From Triparma columacea (taxonomy: Eukaryota > Sar > Bolidophyceae > Parmales > Triparmaceae), in the NCBI GenBank assembly GCA_030267965.1, contig BRYA01000249.1:1-48327 (forward strand): DNA of 48,327 nt, in the 5' to 3' direction. Of the stretch, positions 19,975 through 31,662 are shown in pieces. Below the pieces are notes generated by a model. That model made no database searches. It was given only the letters and a program-made list of their open reading frames with translations, and was not told where the DNA came from. The number at the start of each line of letters is the position of its first letter. Position 1 is the stretch's first letter. Both the position numbers and the translations under genes were made by a program.

Positions 19975-22900
19975 TCACCAAACAGTCCTCCCAGTCCCCT
20001 TCTTCCCCTTGCTCTTCCCCTGCGTTGCCCCTGCCCTCCCTTTTTCGCTCTGCGCCAGCCTCTGCGCCGCCGTCATCTGCCTCGTCCCCTGCCCTTTGTA
20101 CCCCATCGTGCTCATGCTCACCCCCCCAGCCTGCGCCGGCTGGGGCCTGTGCTTGTGCGTGGTCATGGGGTTCTTCCCAGTGTACCCCCTGACGTTCTGG
20201 GCCTTGGCGCGGTACTTTCGCTCGCTCCTCCTGGCCTGCTGGTTACGGAACATGGCGAAGCATATACCACAGATGCAGCAAAGGGCGACCAAGCCGCCCC
20301 CAGCCGCGGCGATTTCCCAGAAGTGCTCCATGAACCACTGGATGTCCTCCCAGTTCGTGCACTTCCTGTCCCTCTCCGTGCTGACTCTGGTATAGTAGCG
20401 CGTGTCGCCGAAGTAGGAGGGGACAAAATACTCGTCCTCAACGATGACGGTCGAGAGGAACGTTCCGCTGCCTTTGCTCCTGAGCTTACTCTGGAAAATG
20501 CCGTTATTGAGGCTGGTGATGATCTTGTCGCTGATCATTCTTGCCAACTGCATCTCTGCGCCCGTGTCGTCGCACCCCGTGCTACCCTCGACCCTGGCAG
20601 TGACAATAAAGTCAACAGAGATGTTCTCGAGCTCAGAGTCGGGATTCGTGTCGAGCTTGCGGAAACGCAGGCCGGTGGGCTGGAACGAAGAACTGACGGG
20701 AGACGCGGTATGGTAACAGACCCAGCTCTCGCTAATGCACTCATCCCCAGCAATCTCGCTAACGGTCTCCCTGAAAGCCAACCCGGCGTAGTAATCTTCG
20801 AACATATCCTCCCCCGGGTGGTCGATCCCCTGGACTTCCAAATGCAGGTTTTTGTACTTAATCCAGACCTCGCAGAACTCCCCCGTGATCGGAGCGGGAG
20901 TGGGCTGCATGGATACCACGGGAGGGGTAACAGTCGGGGCCACACTGGGCTGGGGGGTAATGGGCGTGGTGGGGGAGGGAGTGGAGTCGGCCTCGCTGAA
21001 GCAGCCGCTGGCGACCAGTGAGAACTTCTGAGTCGCAGAGAAAATATTGGTGGCACGGACGTTCACGGTATAGGTGTCCCCGGCCGCAGCATTACTGATC
21101 AAGATCCTCTCGACGTTGTTCTTGGAATCCTTGCTGGTGCGGCCGTTGGGGAAGATGGTGGCCCCGTTCTTTACGACCTTCAGATCTAAGTCGTTGACCA
21201 AACAATTGGCGCAAAAAGGCTTGGTGAAAGAAAACCCAGGAGGGACTGTACTTCCTTGATCAATGATAGGATCTGGGTTCCCAGTTGGGTCGAACCACGT
21301 CAGAGTCACAGAAAAATCGGACGTCGCGGCGCAAGAGCCTATCTCGAAATCGTAGTTGATGTTGGTGTTCTTAGAAAGCGGCTCGTTGTTGACGATGAAG
21401 GTGGAGAGCCCACCGCTTCCGAGGGTCAGTGTGTCGGCTAAGGTCACACGCCCGAAGCCCTGGTGCTCGTCGTATAGACGACTGTTCTGGCTGCTGGTGC
21501 CTCCGTCGACGCCATAGCCATCTCTGACCCCAGTCATCTCCCTTCCACTGTTAATCAAGACCGCCTTGACCAGACTCCCACTGGGAGTGATGGAGTTAGC
21601 CGAGACCTGCGAGGAGGAAAGCAATTGAGAGGTGAGAATTATTGTGGTGGCATCCTAACCTTAGAGCTGGAACGTAAAGTCACCGATTCTCCCCTCGCCC
21701 CTTTCCCTCACCTTGCTGCCAGTAGGGTAGAAACCATCCATGAAGTACTGCCTCACGAGGGCGGCCGCTCCACTCACAACTGGGGTGGCCATGCTTGTCC
21801 CCTGCATAAACGTGACCCCGTCATCTGTATTGTCGGGGCAGATATTGTTTCCATCGGAGTCGGTAGTCCACGTGCACCCGGGAGCAGTGGGATACACGGC
21901 GCCGTCGCACTCTCCAACCATACTGGGCTGGGCACCTGCAGACAAAATGGAGTAGCCAGGAGCCACAACATCAGGCTTGATTCTACCATCTCCAGCTGGT
22001 CCACGGCTACTGAACGAAGCAATGTAGTCTTGCCCAAGCTGATAGAACTCGATATCTTTTCCTGTGCTCTCTGTAGCCCCTACCGTGACGGCGTTCTTAG
22101 CGTTGGCTGGACTCAAGATAGTGCTAAGGGAGTTAGGACCATTTTGCTCTCCAGCGTTTCCAGCTGCAACAATCATCAGCATTTCATCATAGTTGTACAA
22201 ATAGGAATCGTACTTGTAATCTTCTGTCGTGTAAAGGTTGTAAGGACTGCCCCAAGACGCCGAATGCAGCTGAGCCCCAGCCAGTTGGCCAGGGCCAAAG
22301 AAATCCCCGACATCCTCAGGAGAAAGCATGTACCCGCTGGAGGGGTCCTCCATGTCAAAGAAGGCAATCTTGGCCTCCTTGGCGACCCCATCAGCATAGC
22401 CAGCATTTCCGTCAGACCTGCTCCCAGCGACAGTTCCCGCGACGTGGGTTCCGTGCCCGTTCTTTTCCTCCGTGTTGTCGAAATAGCACTCAGTTTGCGA
22501 AAAGCATATGTTGAGTGGATCGTAGCGAACGACCTTCCTCTTACTTTGATCAATAGTCCCGTCCGTGGCAATGTTGCTGCCGCCGACCTCTCCAAAGTAA
22601 CAGTTGTCACGGTCTAGACCAGTGTCGCTGATTTGCACGACCTGTCCCTGGCCTCTAATCCCCTTGTCGTAGAAGGGCGTGCTGCCCTGCGTCCCGCTCT
22701 GGGTAATCCAGGTTGCTTGAGTGTTGAAAGTTTGGATCCTCGGCTTGTTCCCGACATGGCAGACCTCAGGCTGCGATGGGCAAAGAGAAGGATGTCAGAT
22801 GCAAGTCATGTTAGGTTGAACCCCCAGTCATCCCCCCCCCTCAACCCCCCTCCTCACCTGTTGGGCCATGAAGGCCATTGAAGTCAGCAAGCACTGGACT

Positions 22901-23775
22901 CCATGGGATTTGCCTTCATCTGCGTCCTCAAAGCGGGAAGCGACAGATTCGACGAAGGCCACAGCGCCGTTCACGTACAAGAAGTTCGTGTGAAGGTCTT
23001 TGCCCTCCTTAATGTCAATGTGCTGAATTGAGTCTAAGCAAGCCTCGCTCCCCTCCGATCCGTCGAGGGCCTCAACCCACACGTCCGCTTGCATCCTCCT
23101 GCCGCTCCCGACCGTCTCCCTCAGCTTCCTTCTGTTCTCACCGTTCCAGAAGAAGCCCTCGGACAGACCAGAGTGCACCTCACTCTCCTTCTCAAAGAGA
23201 CCGAGGATTCCCGACCTGAGCTTCTCGGCAACATCCTGATTTTGTCCGCTTCTTCCGTGACAGAGGTCAATATCGAAACCGCGAGCCACGTGATGGGCTA
23301 CATCTTCCATGACATTCATGACAATGTTAGGCCCCAGCTTCATGGGGTGCACGTATGGGTGGATGGTAAGGTCATCAGGGGCATCGTCCAGATCAGCGTA
23401 ATCCAAGGAAACTTCGAAGCACGTCATATCCTCCTGGTTGTAGATGATCCTCAAGCCACCTTGACAGTTGAGCCCGGCCGTGACCTTCTCTCCCCTATCA
23501 TGAGCATCCATGGATGGGCTGTGCTCGCAGACAAATGCCGGGAAATGGTTAGCAACAGCACCAACCCCATCCTGCAACCTACGCCTATACAAAGCCTCCT
23601 GTTTATCAAGTTCAAACATTGCAGCACTCTCAAGCATCGAATCGTCCATGAACTCATTTTCAGCCTCAGAGTGGACAATAGAGGACAGAGATGCGAGATT
23701 CAATAGTTTGGTTTCCAGCGCGGACGCCGAATTGCCTAAAAGGCAAAGAAACGTAGATGCTGTGGCAAACTTCAT
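19975..23775 (-). CDS. Membrane-anchored subtilisin-like serine protease (S8)
   Basis: Exons 22858-23775, 21712-22770 and 19975-21606, all phase 0, give about 1202 aa. A signal peptide (MKFATASTFLCLLGNSASA) leads a roughly 300-aa N-terminal region with a dibasic-rich stretch (YRRRLQD). The S8 triad is present: Asp near residue 355 (QISDTGLD), His near 412 (HGTHVAG) and Ser near 632 (GTSMATPVVSG), with the oxyanion Asn in VAAGNAGEQN. A beta domain (FSVTLTWFDPTGN) follows, then a Pro/Thr linker, a Cys-containing ectodomain, one transmembrane helix near ALCCICGICFAMF and a basic cytosolic tail of about 85 aa. The product is expected to be an active type I surface or endomembrane protease. Confidence 0.88.
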
Positions 23776-24165
23776 CCCGAAATCTTATATCCTCAAAACT
23801 GGATTTAGTTGTGAAGGTTGATTTCGCAAAAATTTCGTAAAATGGGAGTTCAAGTGCGTAGCATTTGCCGTGGACGAGAGTAATGCACGGATTCTTTTTA
23901 CGGTGATCGTGAGGTGGTGAATGCGTGTATTGAATGCGCGGGAACAGCAATCCCAGCCAATGTAAAGTCAAGTAAAGTAAAGTAAAGTAAAGTCTTTGAC
24001 TTAGTGATCCGAGCCCAACCTTCCAGCCAGCCCGTCACGAAGACGTCTGAGCAAAATGTTCTCCATCTCCTTGTGTTGTTGTGAATCACTCCGCACAAAA
24101 CAGGTCCAGAGTGCGGAGCCGTCCATAAACGCAGATGCTGCGTTCAAGATCGCAGTAGTCTGCGA
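23776..24165. other. Intergenic with short AAAGT microsatellite
   Basis: No gene is recognised. About five copies of AAGTA/AAAGT lie at 23963-23996. The stretch holds the promoter of the subtilase gene and the 3' end of the Cys-rich gene. Confidence 0.5.
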
Positions 24166-24792
24166 CTAACGCTCCATCTCCTTTGCAGGGGCCGGGGCGG
24201 GGGCCGCTTCAGCGACAGCGACGGCGCTGAACTCGGAGGTACCCTCGCCCTCCTTGTTGAACCTCTCGGCGGCCTGCTTCTCGAACTGCTCCTGCTCGCA
24301 AGAGTGTTTCGCAATTTGTGAGTTTCCACATCAGTGTGTGTGTGTGTGTGTGCACACACACACACACACACACCAAACCACCACATCACTCACCTTCTTT
24401 ATCGCGAACCAGGCGGCACACGCCTTCTCCGCTTCGAAGCAGACCTTGAACGTGTCCCCGCAAGTCGTGTCCTTGACAAGCATAAATCCGCAGCATCCAA
24501 TGCTGAAGGGTGCCTCGGCATCGGGTGGGAACGCCCCGGCGCAGCTACAGCAGCATTCGGTGCAGACGCACTTGCAGCACGTTATACTCTTGCAGCAGTT
24601 CTGGTTGACAGAGCACTCGAAGCAACCGCACTTTGTCCTGTTATCGCAGCAGCATTCGGTGCAGACGCAGTTGCATCCCAGGCAATCGGGAAGGGTGCAG
24701 TAGCACGGAGAGCAAAAGCAGAAACCGAATGCGCACTTACACTTGGAGTCGCTAGAGAGGTCAGTCGTACTCTTAGATTCGTAGGTTGACAT
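24166..24792 (-). CDS. Cysteine-rich protein, possible metal binder
   Basis: Two exons (24394-24792 and 24166-24291, phase 0) give about 174 aa. Residues 17-130 contain about 31 cysteines, many as CxC, CC and CCC, with the motif CVCTECCC present twice. A GCCGF...CGDTFKVCFEAEKAC segment follows. The second exon is charged and then Ala/Pro-rich (AEAAPAPAPAKEMER). No signal peptide or membrane helix is visible. The cysteine spacing suggests binding of several metal ions, but the family is not recognised. The exon-2 acceptor could also lie six bases upstream, at GCGAG. Confidence 0.68.
24334..24373. repeat. Perfect (GT)n(CA)n palindrome inside intron
   Basis: Nineteen bases of alternating GT (24334-24352) are followed directly by nineteen of alternating CA (24353-24371). 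This is a perfect 38-bp inverted repeat with no loop, inside the single intron of the Cys-rich gene. Confidence 0.95.
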
Positions 24793-25273
24793 CTGCAGCT
24801 GGTCAGCGTCAGTTCGTCAGTGAGTCATTGTATTAATGGTTAGGTACGGAACAAACCGATAGTGACCCCCTCCCTTGCCAAGCTTAGCACGACCAGCGAA
24901 CAAACTTGACGAGCATATTGTAACAAGATAAAGATGAGGGAATAAACATGGGTGATGCATGTCCTCCAACAAGTACGACGGTCGTGAGTTTTGGGGACTG
25001 AGTGCCAAAAAGGATTTTTTTGGGGTTGCACGATACAAGTGAAGGCATTAACGAAGGCATTAACGAGTTACTCACCGTCTCGCGGCGTACACAAAGGACT
25101 TTTAAAAATGCTGTTGGACCGAGGGGGGGTGCAATGGGGGAAGGGGGGGCGCATGCTGGGGAAACCCTTTGTAGGGAATAGGATTCCTAATTGAAAGACA
25201 TTAATTTAATGTTTTTTAATGAAGAAAGAAAGACGACATTCTTTTACGAAGCAAATATTGTTATCCTTCGGGC
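24793..25273. other. Intergenic, no gene seen
   Basis: The interval upstream of the Cys-rich gene contains a short tandem duplication (gaaggcattaac twice at about 25042-25067) and G-rich tracts near 25120-25150. The open frames are short and overlapping. It should hold the promoter of the Cys-rich gene and the 3' UTR of the gene ending at 25274. Confidence 0.5.
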
Positions 25274-26574
25274 TTACCGCTTTGGAATGAACGAATAAAC
25301 CTTGATTCCGTTCTCCTTCTTCCATCTCATGTAAAGTTCCCCAGTGCTGGCGAAACTTTTGTCCTTAAGTCTGTCGATCTTGATTCCCAGTTCCGAGTCA
25401 TCTCCTCCCCGCTTGCCCTTCGAGCTAAAAATCGAGTGAGTCGTTTTAGGCCTGTGGTCGCTCCCGTCATAGGCAGCTGGCACGACGCCCATGGAAAAGT
25501 CTTTCGGGGTGTTCTTAAGCTCCCTCGCCTTGATCCTCCTCAAAAAATCCGCGGGTTTCAGCCCTTCCTCCTTGTTACTTGGCCTGGCGGTGCACTTCTT
25601 TATGTTGAAGTTTGTCGGGCGCTTGTGCGTGTGCAATACCCCTTCTTTGCAAATTGTGCTTACAGCGCTCCTCTTACTGAAGGCGTTAAGGACCTCCTCC
25701 TTATCGTCAACCACGTCGATCAACCCCCCTACGCCTAAAAAACTCGCCCTCTCGCTCTTTCTGCTGTCCTTGAAGCTAGCTCGAACGGGCAAACTGACCC
25801 GCTCGTCGTCCACCATTTGGTCTATATTCCCAATCATAGCATCGTACGTTCCTGGCCCTAGGTGCGGCTCGTTGGCCCCAGCCCATAAGGGACCGGCGCC
25901 TCTCTGACCGTCCTTCTTCTCCAGCTTCCTAATCTGCCTCGATTGCTTCTTCTGCTTCTCCTTCGCATCGTTAAATATCCTCTCCCAAATGTGCTTCTTC
26001 TCCTGGTATTGTATCGCGGCAGAGGCTCCGTGCAGCTCAATGGCCTCAGTATATCTGCGGTCTTCCCTGGACTCAATTGCGCGAAGCTTGTAGTATCTCT
26101 CGTGGGTATGAGTGTGCCGTCTCGGTTCTCTCGAACGCGAGCCCTGGCATGGGGGGCGTGGGGGGGATCGGCGCGTGTGAGGGAGATTCTGCTGCAACGA
26201 GGGGATCATGAAGATGGTCATCCCTCCTAATGCCCGCACATACGAGGATCGCGGGATCCCCCCCCTTCTCTCACCTTCCAACTGCCCAACCCATGGGTGT
26301 CCCCACCCCTTCTTCTCCCCCTTCTGTCTCTTTCCTTTCGGTACATCACAGGGCTAAGCTTGTTTACATTAGTCGCGGTCTTGTCTACGAAATCTTCTTC
26401 CATACTTTCATTCAGTGACCTGGAATGAAACAAAATCTCAGTCTCGGTCATGTCCTGTTGAATGGCCTTTATGGAGTTCTTCACCGCCGAGTGATTCGAG
26501 ACGATCAAATCATGGTGTTCCGGCTGCAACGAGAGCACGTGAAACTGTCTATATGGAATCGCGTCCTCTGACAT
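25274..26574 (-). CDS. GPGTY-motif (SHIPPO/STPG-like) protein, probable axonemal
   Basis: Two exons (26275-26574 and 25274-26191, phase 0) give about 405 aa. The ATG at 26574 heads an acidic N-terminus. The centre is a charged coiled-coil stretch (ERYYKLRAIESRED...EKQKKQSRQIRKLEKK). Then comes LGPGTYDAM, the hallmark of sperm-tail PG-rich (SHIPPO) repeats, followed by RASFKDSRKSERASFLG, a typical sequel, and a basic C-terminus. Proteins of this kind bind axonemal microtubules. With only one clear GPGTY motif the assignment is tentative. Confidence 0.65.
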
Positions 26575-26697
26575 GGTTTTGAAGGGTCTGTTGTGTTGGC
26601 TGCCTTGGATTCAGACCCATGTTTCAAGAAATCATTTACCCAATAAAAAAACCTCGCGTTACGTTATGAAACTCCAAAACCAAATCACATAAACCAT

Positions 26698-29600
26698 TTA
26701 ATCAAAGGGACCTCGTATGTCATCGAAGCCAGCCCTATTCCCGTTTCCACACACAACCTCCCCCCTGGGCTTCTGGAGGAACGCATCGCCTTCCCTGTCC
26801 TTGTCAAAGACACAATGCCCCCTTAGGTAGGTTTGCTTCACGACACCCTTCATCTCCTTTCCGTCGTAAATGCTCCCTAGGTACTTTGACTGCAGGCGGT
26901 GACCATTTTTGTTTACTACAAAGGTCTGATCAGGGTCCCAGATACAAATATCTGCGTCCATGCCGCTCGCCAAGCTTCCCTTACGATTGGCGACGCCCAA
27001 GAACTTTGCAGGCGCAACGCACATGCGCTCCGCGAGCAAAATCAGGGCAAACTCATCTCTATCTCTTTTCTCCTCCTCCGTTGAGCGCTCACAGGCCGCC
27101 GTCCACATGGCGGGAAGCATCATTTCGATGCTGTTTACCCCGGCAGCCGCCCGGTAGAAATCCCCGTCCCTCGAGAGCTTCAGGTCGGGGTCAACTGGCA
27201 TATGTCCAGACGTTACAATGCTCAGCACCCCCGACTCAAGGTTCTTCCAGAGGTTCTTCCGATGCTGGAACCTCCTGACGGGGGGCCAAGCCTTGATCCT
27301 TGTGTCCCCCGATTCGACCTGGCCAGAGTCGTGGGTGAAGTAGTAACAGGCCGAAGAGCCCTGCAGTTGAGCAAACCTGGGCCAGTGCTCCAGCCACTTT
27401 CCCGAGTTTTCTGCCATTTTAGCATTCTCGATGGGATCGATGGTCAATTCGTTGCTTACAGGTTTCTTTGTTCCTTCTATTGCCCTCCTAAGCCTCGTGC
27501 AGCCGTTCATTGACGACAGGGAGAACATTTGGACCGCAACAGTGGGTTTGCCCCCCCTTGTTTTCCTCCCACTGTTTGTGTATCTATATGAGGTCACAGA
27601 GGTAATTCCGGCCTCCTCAAAGGAGCTCGGGAAGTCGTGCAAGTAAAGCAAGTACTCGCGGCACATTGCAAGGGCGGTGAGAGTGTCGGATTCCTTGAAA
27701 GTTATGATGGGGGGAGGGCGAAACTTGGACAATTTCTTCTCTCTGCTCGATCCTCCCGTCTTGACGGTGGCGATTGGGGAATGTTGTCTTCGCGTGCTCG
27801 GACTGAGCTGGTGTGTTGACCTAGAGCTGGCAATTGGGCTGGGATTAGAATTAACAGAGCCGGCAGACTGAGTACGTGGACGGGCGGCGGCGGCACTGGA
27901 GCTGCTATTGACCGAGACCGCGGCGGAACTGTCGCTCTCAGCCCTTGACAGCCCGGACACGACACCCTTCAGCGATTCAATCATTTCGTTCCCACTGCTA
28001 CTACTCATCAGGTCGGCGCTCTTCTTCCTGAATATTCTTAGCGATTCTTCGCTCAGTCCCTCACTGTCAGCCCAGCCGACAGACCTCGACAAGTTGTGTT
28101 CATTATCAGACAAATCATTATCGCTGGAGGACTGGGAAGACTTGATCGAACCCCTTTTCCCCTTTCCATTGTACTTGTAAGTCTTTCTCTCCATATCGAG
28201 GAGCGTGGCTTTGACCGACGAGCTGAGACCCCTAGAAGGAGACATGGCCCTTGATGCTTGCGAATTAAAGTCGAGAGAGTCATTGAGAGGAGATGTGTAG
28301 TTTAGGTCCGGGTCTTCGTCCCACCTGAGCCTGCTTGAAACGTCAACCTCTGCCCACTCCTTGCCCTGTGTGGGGGAGGAGTGAAGGCAAGCGTCCACCG
28401 TCGGGATGTGTCGTTATATTAGTGGTTACATTGTCGTTAATGATGCCTTGCCTTTTGCCATTTCTCACCTCATCATCAGCTACCAGGCCTGCTTGCCTCT
28501 CAAGGGCGGCCTCACTGTCGACGCTGCGCCTTTCGCCACGCCCTACCTCGAGGAAGCGAGATGTGGTGGAGTAGGATTCGATGGTAGTGATCATAGGGTT
28601 CTCGTAGTTGATCTCCTTAGGAGGCAATTGAGATGCTTCCATCTTTGAAGGCGACGTCGATGAAATGTGACCTGAATTATGCAAAGAGCGCCGCAAGCGA
28701 AGAGTTTAGTTAGAACATAGAACGTCAACTTGAAGGCTTAGGGGGAGCTGGGCGTTCTCACCTAACAGTAATTGTCCTTGACCAGCTGCATTGGTATTTG
28801 TGTCTCCGCCACCTTCGGTTAAGGCCAGATTGGCAAAATCAAAGGTATTTTCCTCGAACGTTCCGTCGAAGTTTAAACACTCCTCGAGCGCCTGCTTCGA
28901 CGCATCTAACATGTCAGAAACAGCGTCGTTACCTTGCCCTTTTTTGTTTGTTAGGTGATCCTCAACGTGCTTCATGGACTCTACTTCATCCCTGGAGCCC
29001 CTGTAATTCCTAGGCGCGGCCTGAACGTAAACAGGCTGGGCGCTTCCTTCGATATCTTCCATGTCGAAGGCCATAAACTCGTGGAGGTCCTTCTGGCTAC
29101 TATTATTCGAGGGTGGCCTTGAGGGAGAGAAGCTCGATGTCGGGGATACGCGCTCGTTGAGCAGGGGCGATAGCCGATTCCTGGCCCGCCTCGCATCGTT
29201 CTTCATGTTCGACGTGTTTGGGGTGTCCCTGTGGGCCCGAGGGTTTGGCTCGGATGCGAGGTTGACATTTTTCATGGCGATGGGGCTGGAGGATGTGGAC
29301 AGCAAATCTTTTAAGCCGCGGTTCCTTATATGGGGTGTGGCCTCTGAGGGTGGGGACTTCAACGCCTCCTGGTCTAGGTTGTCCAAGGAAGAGCTCTGGC
29401 TGCGGTGAAGGACGACACGACGAGCAAAAGCGATGAGTCAGCGAGTAAGCTCGAACGAAGCAAATCAGCGGCGTAGGTTGATATGGAAGGATTAAACCCG
29501 GTAGCTTTATCGTCTCATGATCACGTGGTCGTTTCGTTTCTCCGCTGCTAGGTCCCCCCACCGTCCTCGCCTCATCATCTCACCTCGAAAAGTCTGATGC

Positions 29601-30760
29601 CATGCTACCGCTTTCTAGAGAACGCTTCTTGTTTATGATTTCCGCCAGCTCCGGCTCCACAGGGCTAGCATCGATGGAACTAGACTGCGACCTCGACCCA
29701 TAATTGATAGTGGCGCCGCCGGTGAAGCCGCCGGAGTGATTGAAGAAGGTTTGGTTGGAGGCGGCACCGAGGAGATCGTAGGGGTTTTCGACCATATAGA
29801 GGGGGTCGACGACGAGGCGCCTCTCGTCCTTCATAAGCACAGGATTCAGCATGAGTGGGATTGGGTGTTTCCACTTCCTGGGGGCGGCGAGATAAGAGAG
29901 CCGCGGTGCGTATGAGCCGCGGTGCGTATGAGGTTAGTGAACATAAAATGAGAAGCCGCAGGGTGGACGAGTAAGTCGAGGTACCGGACCGTGGCGCTGT
30001 CGTCGTTGAAGTATGCTCAATAATCTCACCTCGAAATATTGTAGCTATTGAGGATATGCATCAGCGAGTCCCAGTCGTGTCCACTTAGGGCAGGGGTGGT
30101 GGTGGTCTGCTTCGAGAGGTACCCGACGACGCCTACCGCACCTGCGTCCAGGATGCGCAGGATTGAGGACTCCCCTCGGCCGAAGACATTGATGGGGGTG
30201 GCGAGGGCGTAGAAACCGACGTCCACGTGAATCTTGGAGCGGGAGACGCGTATCTTGGACTCGAGGGTATGCACGTTGTGCACAGGAACTGAATGGCCGT
30301 GGCTGGGGAAATCGGCCACGGTGGTGATCCCCCCAGCAGCCGCGCCCTTGGTCCCGTTGACGAAACCCTCCCACACCTTGGTTCCCTCCTCCTTCACGCC
30401 CCTGCCACCACTTTTATCGCCGCCGCAGTCTCCATCGTCATCGTCCTCACCCTCGTCATCCCTCATGTAGAGGTATCCCTTGGACTGCAGAGTATTTGAG
30501 AGAAGCGACTTAGGGATGTTTATACCGGGCTCACAGAAACTCGCCGCCACGTCAATCAGGCCTGGCATAACAACGGCACTGCCAACGTCCTTGATCTCAA
30601 GGCCCGGAAGCAGGGCATGGCAGTTTGAGATAATCTTAGGTGTGGGGGATCTGTGAGTGGAGTGAATGATCCCCTTTGAGCTGTCAACAATTATAAGCGC
30701 TCGAACGAGATGGCAAGTGAAGGACTGGGCAGAAGAGGTAGCGGGGGGCACGTAAGGCAT
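26698..30760 (-). CDS. Allantoinase-fold pseudoenzyme with ~550-aa disordered insertion
   Basis: Exons 30030-30760, 29584-29877, 28762-29399, 28469-28671 and 26698-28365 (phases 2, 2, 1, 0) give about 1177 aa. The frame extends to another ATG at 31060 (+100 aa), which would almost touch the divergent DUF2470 gene. Allantoinase/dihydropyrimidinase landmarks are clear: PGLIDVAASFCEPG, WEGFVNGTKGAAAGGITTV, HVDVGFYA, AWPPVRRFQHRKNLWKNL, VTSGHMPVDPDLKL, and RKGSLASGMDADICIWDPD. The six metal-ligand positions all appear replaced: HxH by AxS, carboxy-Lys by Val (AGAVGVVGYL), His by Asn (PLMLN), VHLSS-type His by Ser (FSLSS), and SDHSP by SGHMP. A Ser/Asn/Glu-rich insertion lies between the fourth and fifth positions. 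A scaffold role like that of CRMP/DPYSL proteins is an analogy only. Confidence 0.82.
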
Positions 30761-31067
30761 TGGAGGTGGAGGGGGAGATGGATTATTTGGGTTGGGAGCA
30801 GGGATGCTGTTCGGGTCAGGGGGGGAGGGTAAAAGGCATCTTGTGGACAGGATCCCAAAAAACATCGATGGACAGGATTGGAAAACAAGGGAGAAATAAG
30901 TACGAAGGGAAGGGAAGAGGAAGATAAGAAGGGGACGGCGGAGGTGGAGGAGGATGGAAATTGAAAGTCTGGATGCGAAAGATAGCAAAGTTCGGACAAA
31001 GCAGCAAGTTACATGTAAGTCAGCTGAACCCATGCTCTCATTTCTTCTGAACTTCTTCATTTATTTA

Positions 31068-31624
31068 ATGGCTTCATTCGGGGACGCCTCACGTGCCGTC
31101 AAGCACATGAATGAGGACCACGCAAGCTCAATCTTGGCTTTCGCTCATTTCTATGCAGGTAAACCACACGCTAAGGAGGTAAGCAAGGCGATGCACACGA
31201 TCGAGGGAATAAGATCCTTCTGCGTGATTTTTGTGGCGAACCCTCACTCTCCCCATCCTCGCCCCCCTCCCCATCCCCCTTCCCCTCCAAGGCCAAGCTA
31301 ATCTCCGCCACCTCTGCCGGCTTCACCGTCTTAATCGACGGCTCCACCTCCGTCCTAATCCCCTACCCCCCCTCCTGCTCTGTGTCCACCTCGAAGGACC
31401 TTCGCAAAGCAGCCGTTCACATGCACAAAGAGGCCTTCCACGGTATGGGGTGGGGGTACAAACTGAGGAGGGGATACTACAAGGATGTTGCTAAGATACT
31501 TTGGGGGGTGGCGAGGAAGAGGAAGGGGATGAAGGGAATGCTTGGGGTACTCCTCGGGATTGGGGCGGCGGCGGGTATTGGGGGAATGTTTTTCAAGAGG
31601 ATTAAGGCCAAAACCAAACTATAA
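31068..31624 (+). CDS. DUF2470 protein with C-terminal membrane anchor
   Basis: Exons 31068-31178 and 31292-31624 (phase 0) give about 147 aa. The second exon uses an AAG acceptor after a long pyrimidine tract. The N-terminus AVKHMNEDHASSILAFAHFYAG is the DUF2470 signature (HMNEDH). The strand pair AKLISATSAGFTVLIDG...VLIPYP and the helix DLRKAAVHMHKEAFH complete the small domain, which in other proteins is linked to heme-handling, FMN-binding-like families. The C-terminus is basic, with a single hydrophobic segment (GMLGVLLGIGAAAGIGGMFF) and a lysine-rich end, as in tail-anchored proteins. It is divergent from the allantoinase-fold gene. Confidence 0.75.
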
Positions 31625-31662
31625 AATTTAGGCGCTAAATTCATCTTCTATCGACGTTCCTT

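Noticed and set aside
24334..24789. Plus-strand 151-codon frame beginning in the CA tract
   Set aside because: It is opposite the Cys-rich exon, which has a clear start, splice donor and structured Cys pattern on the minus strand.
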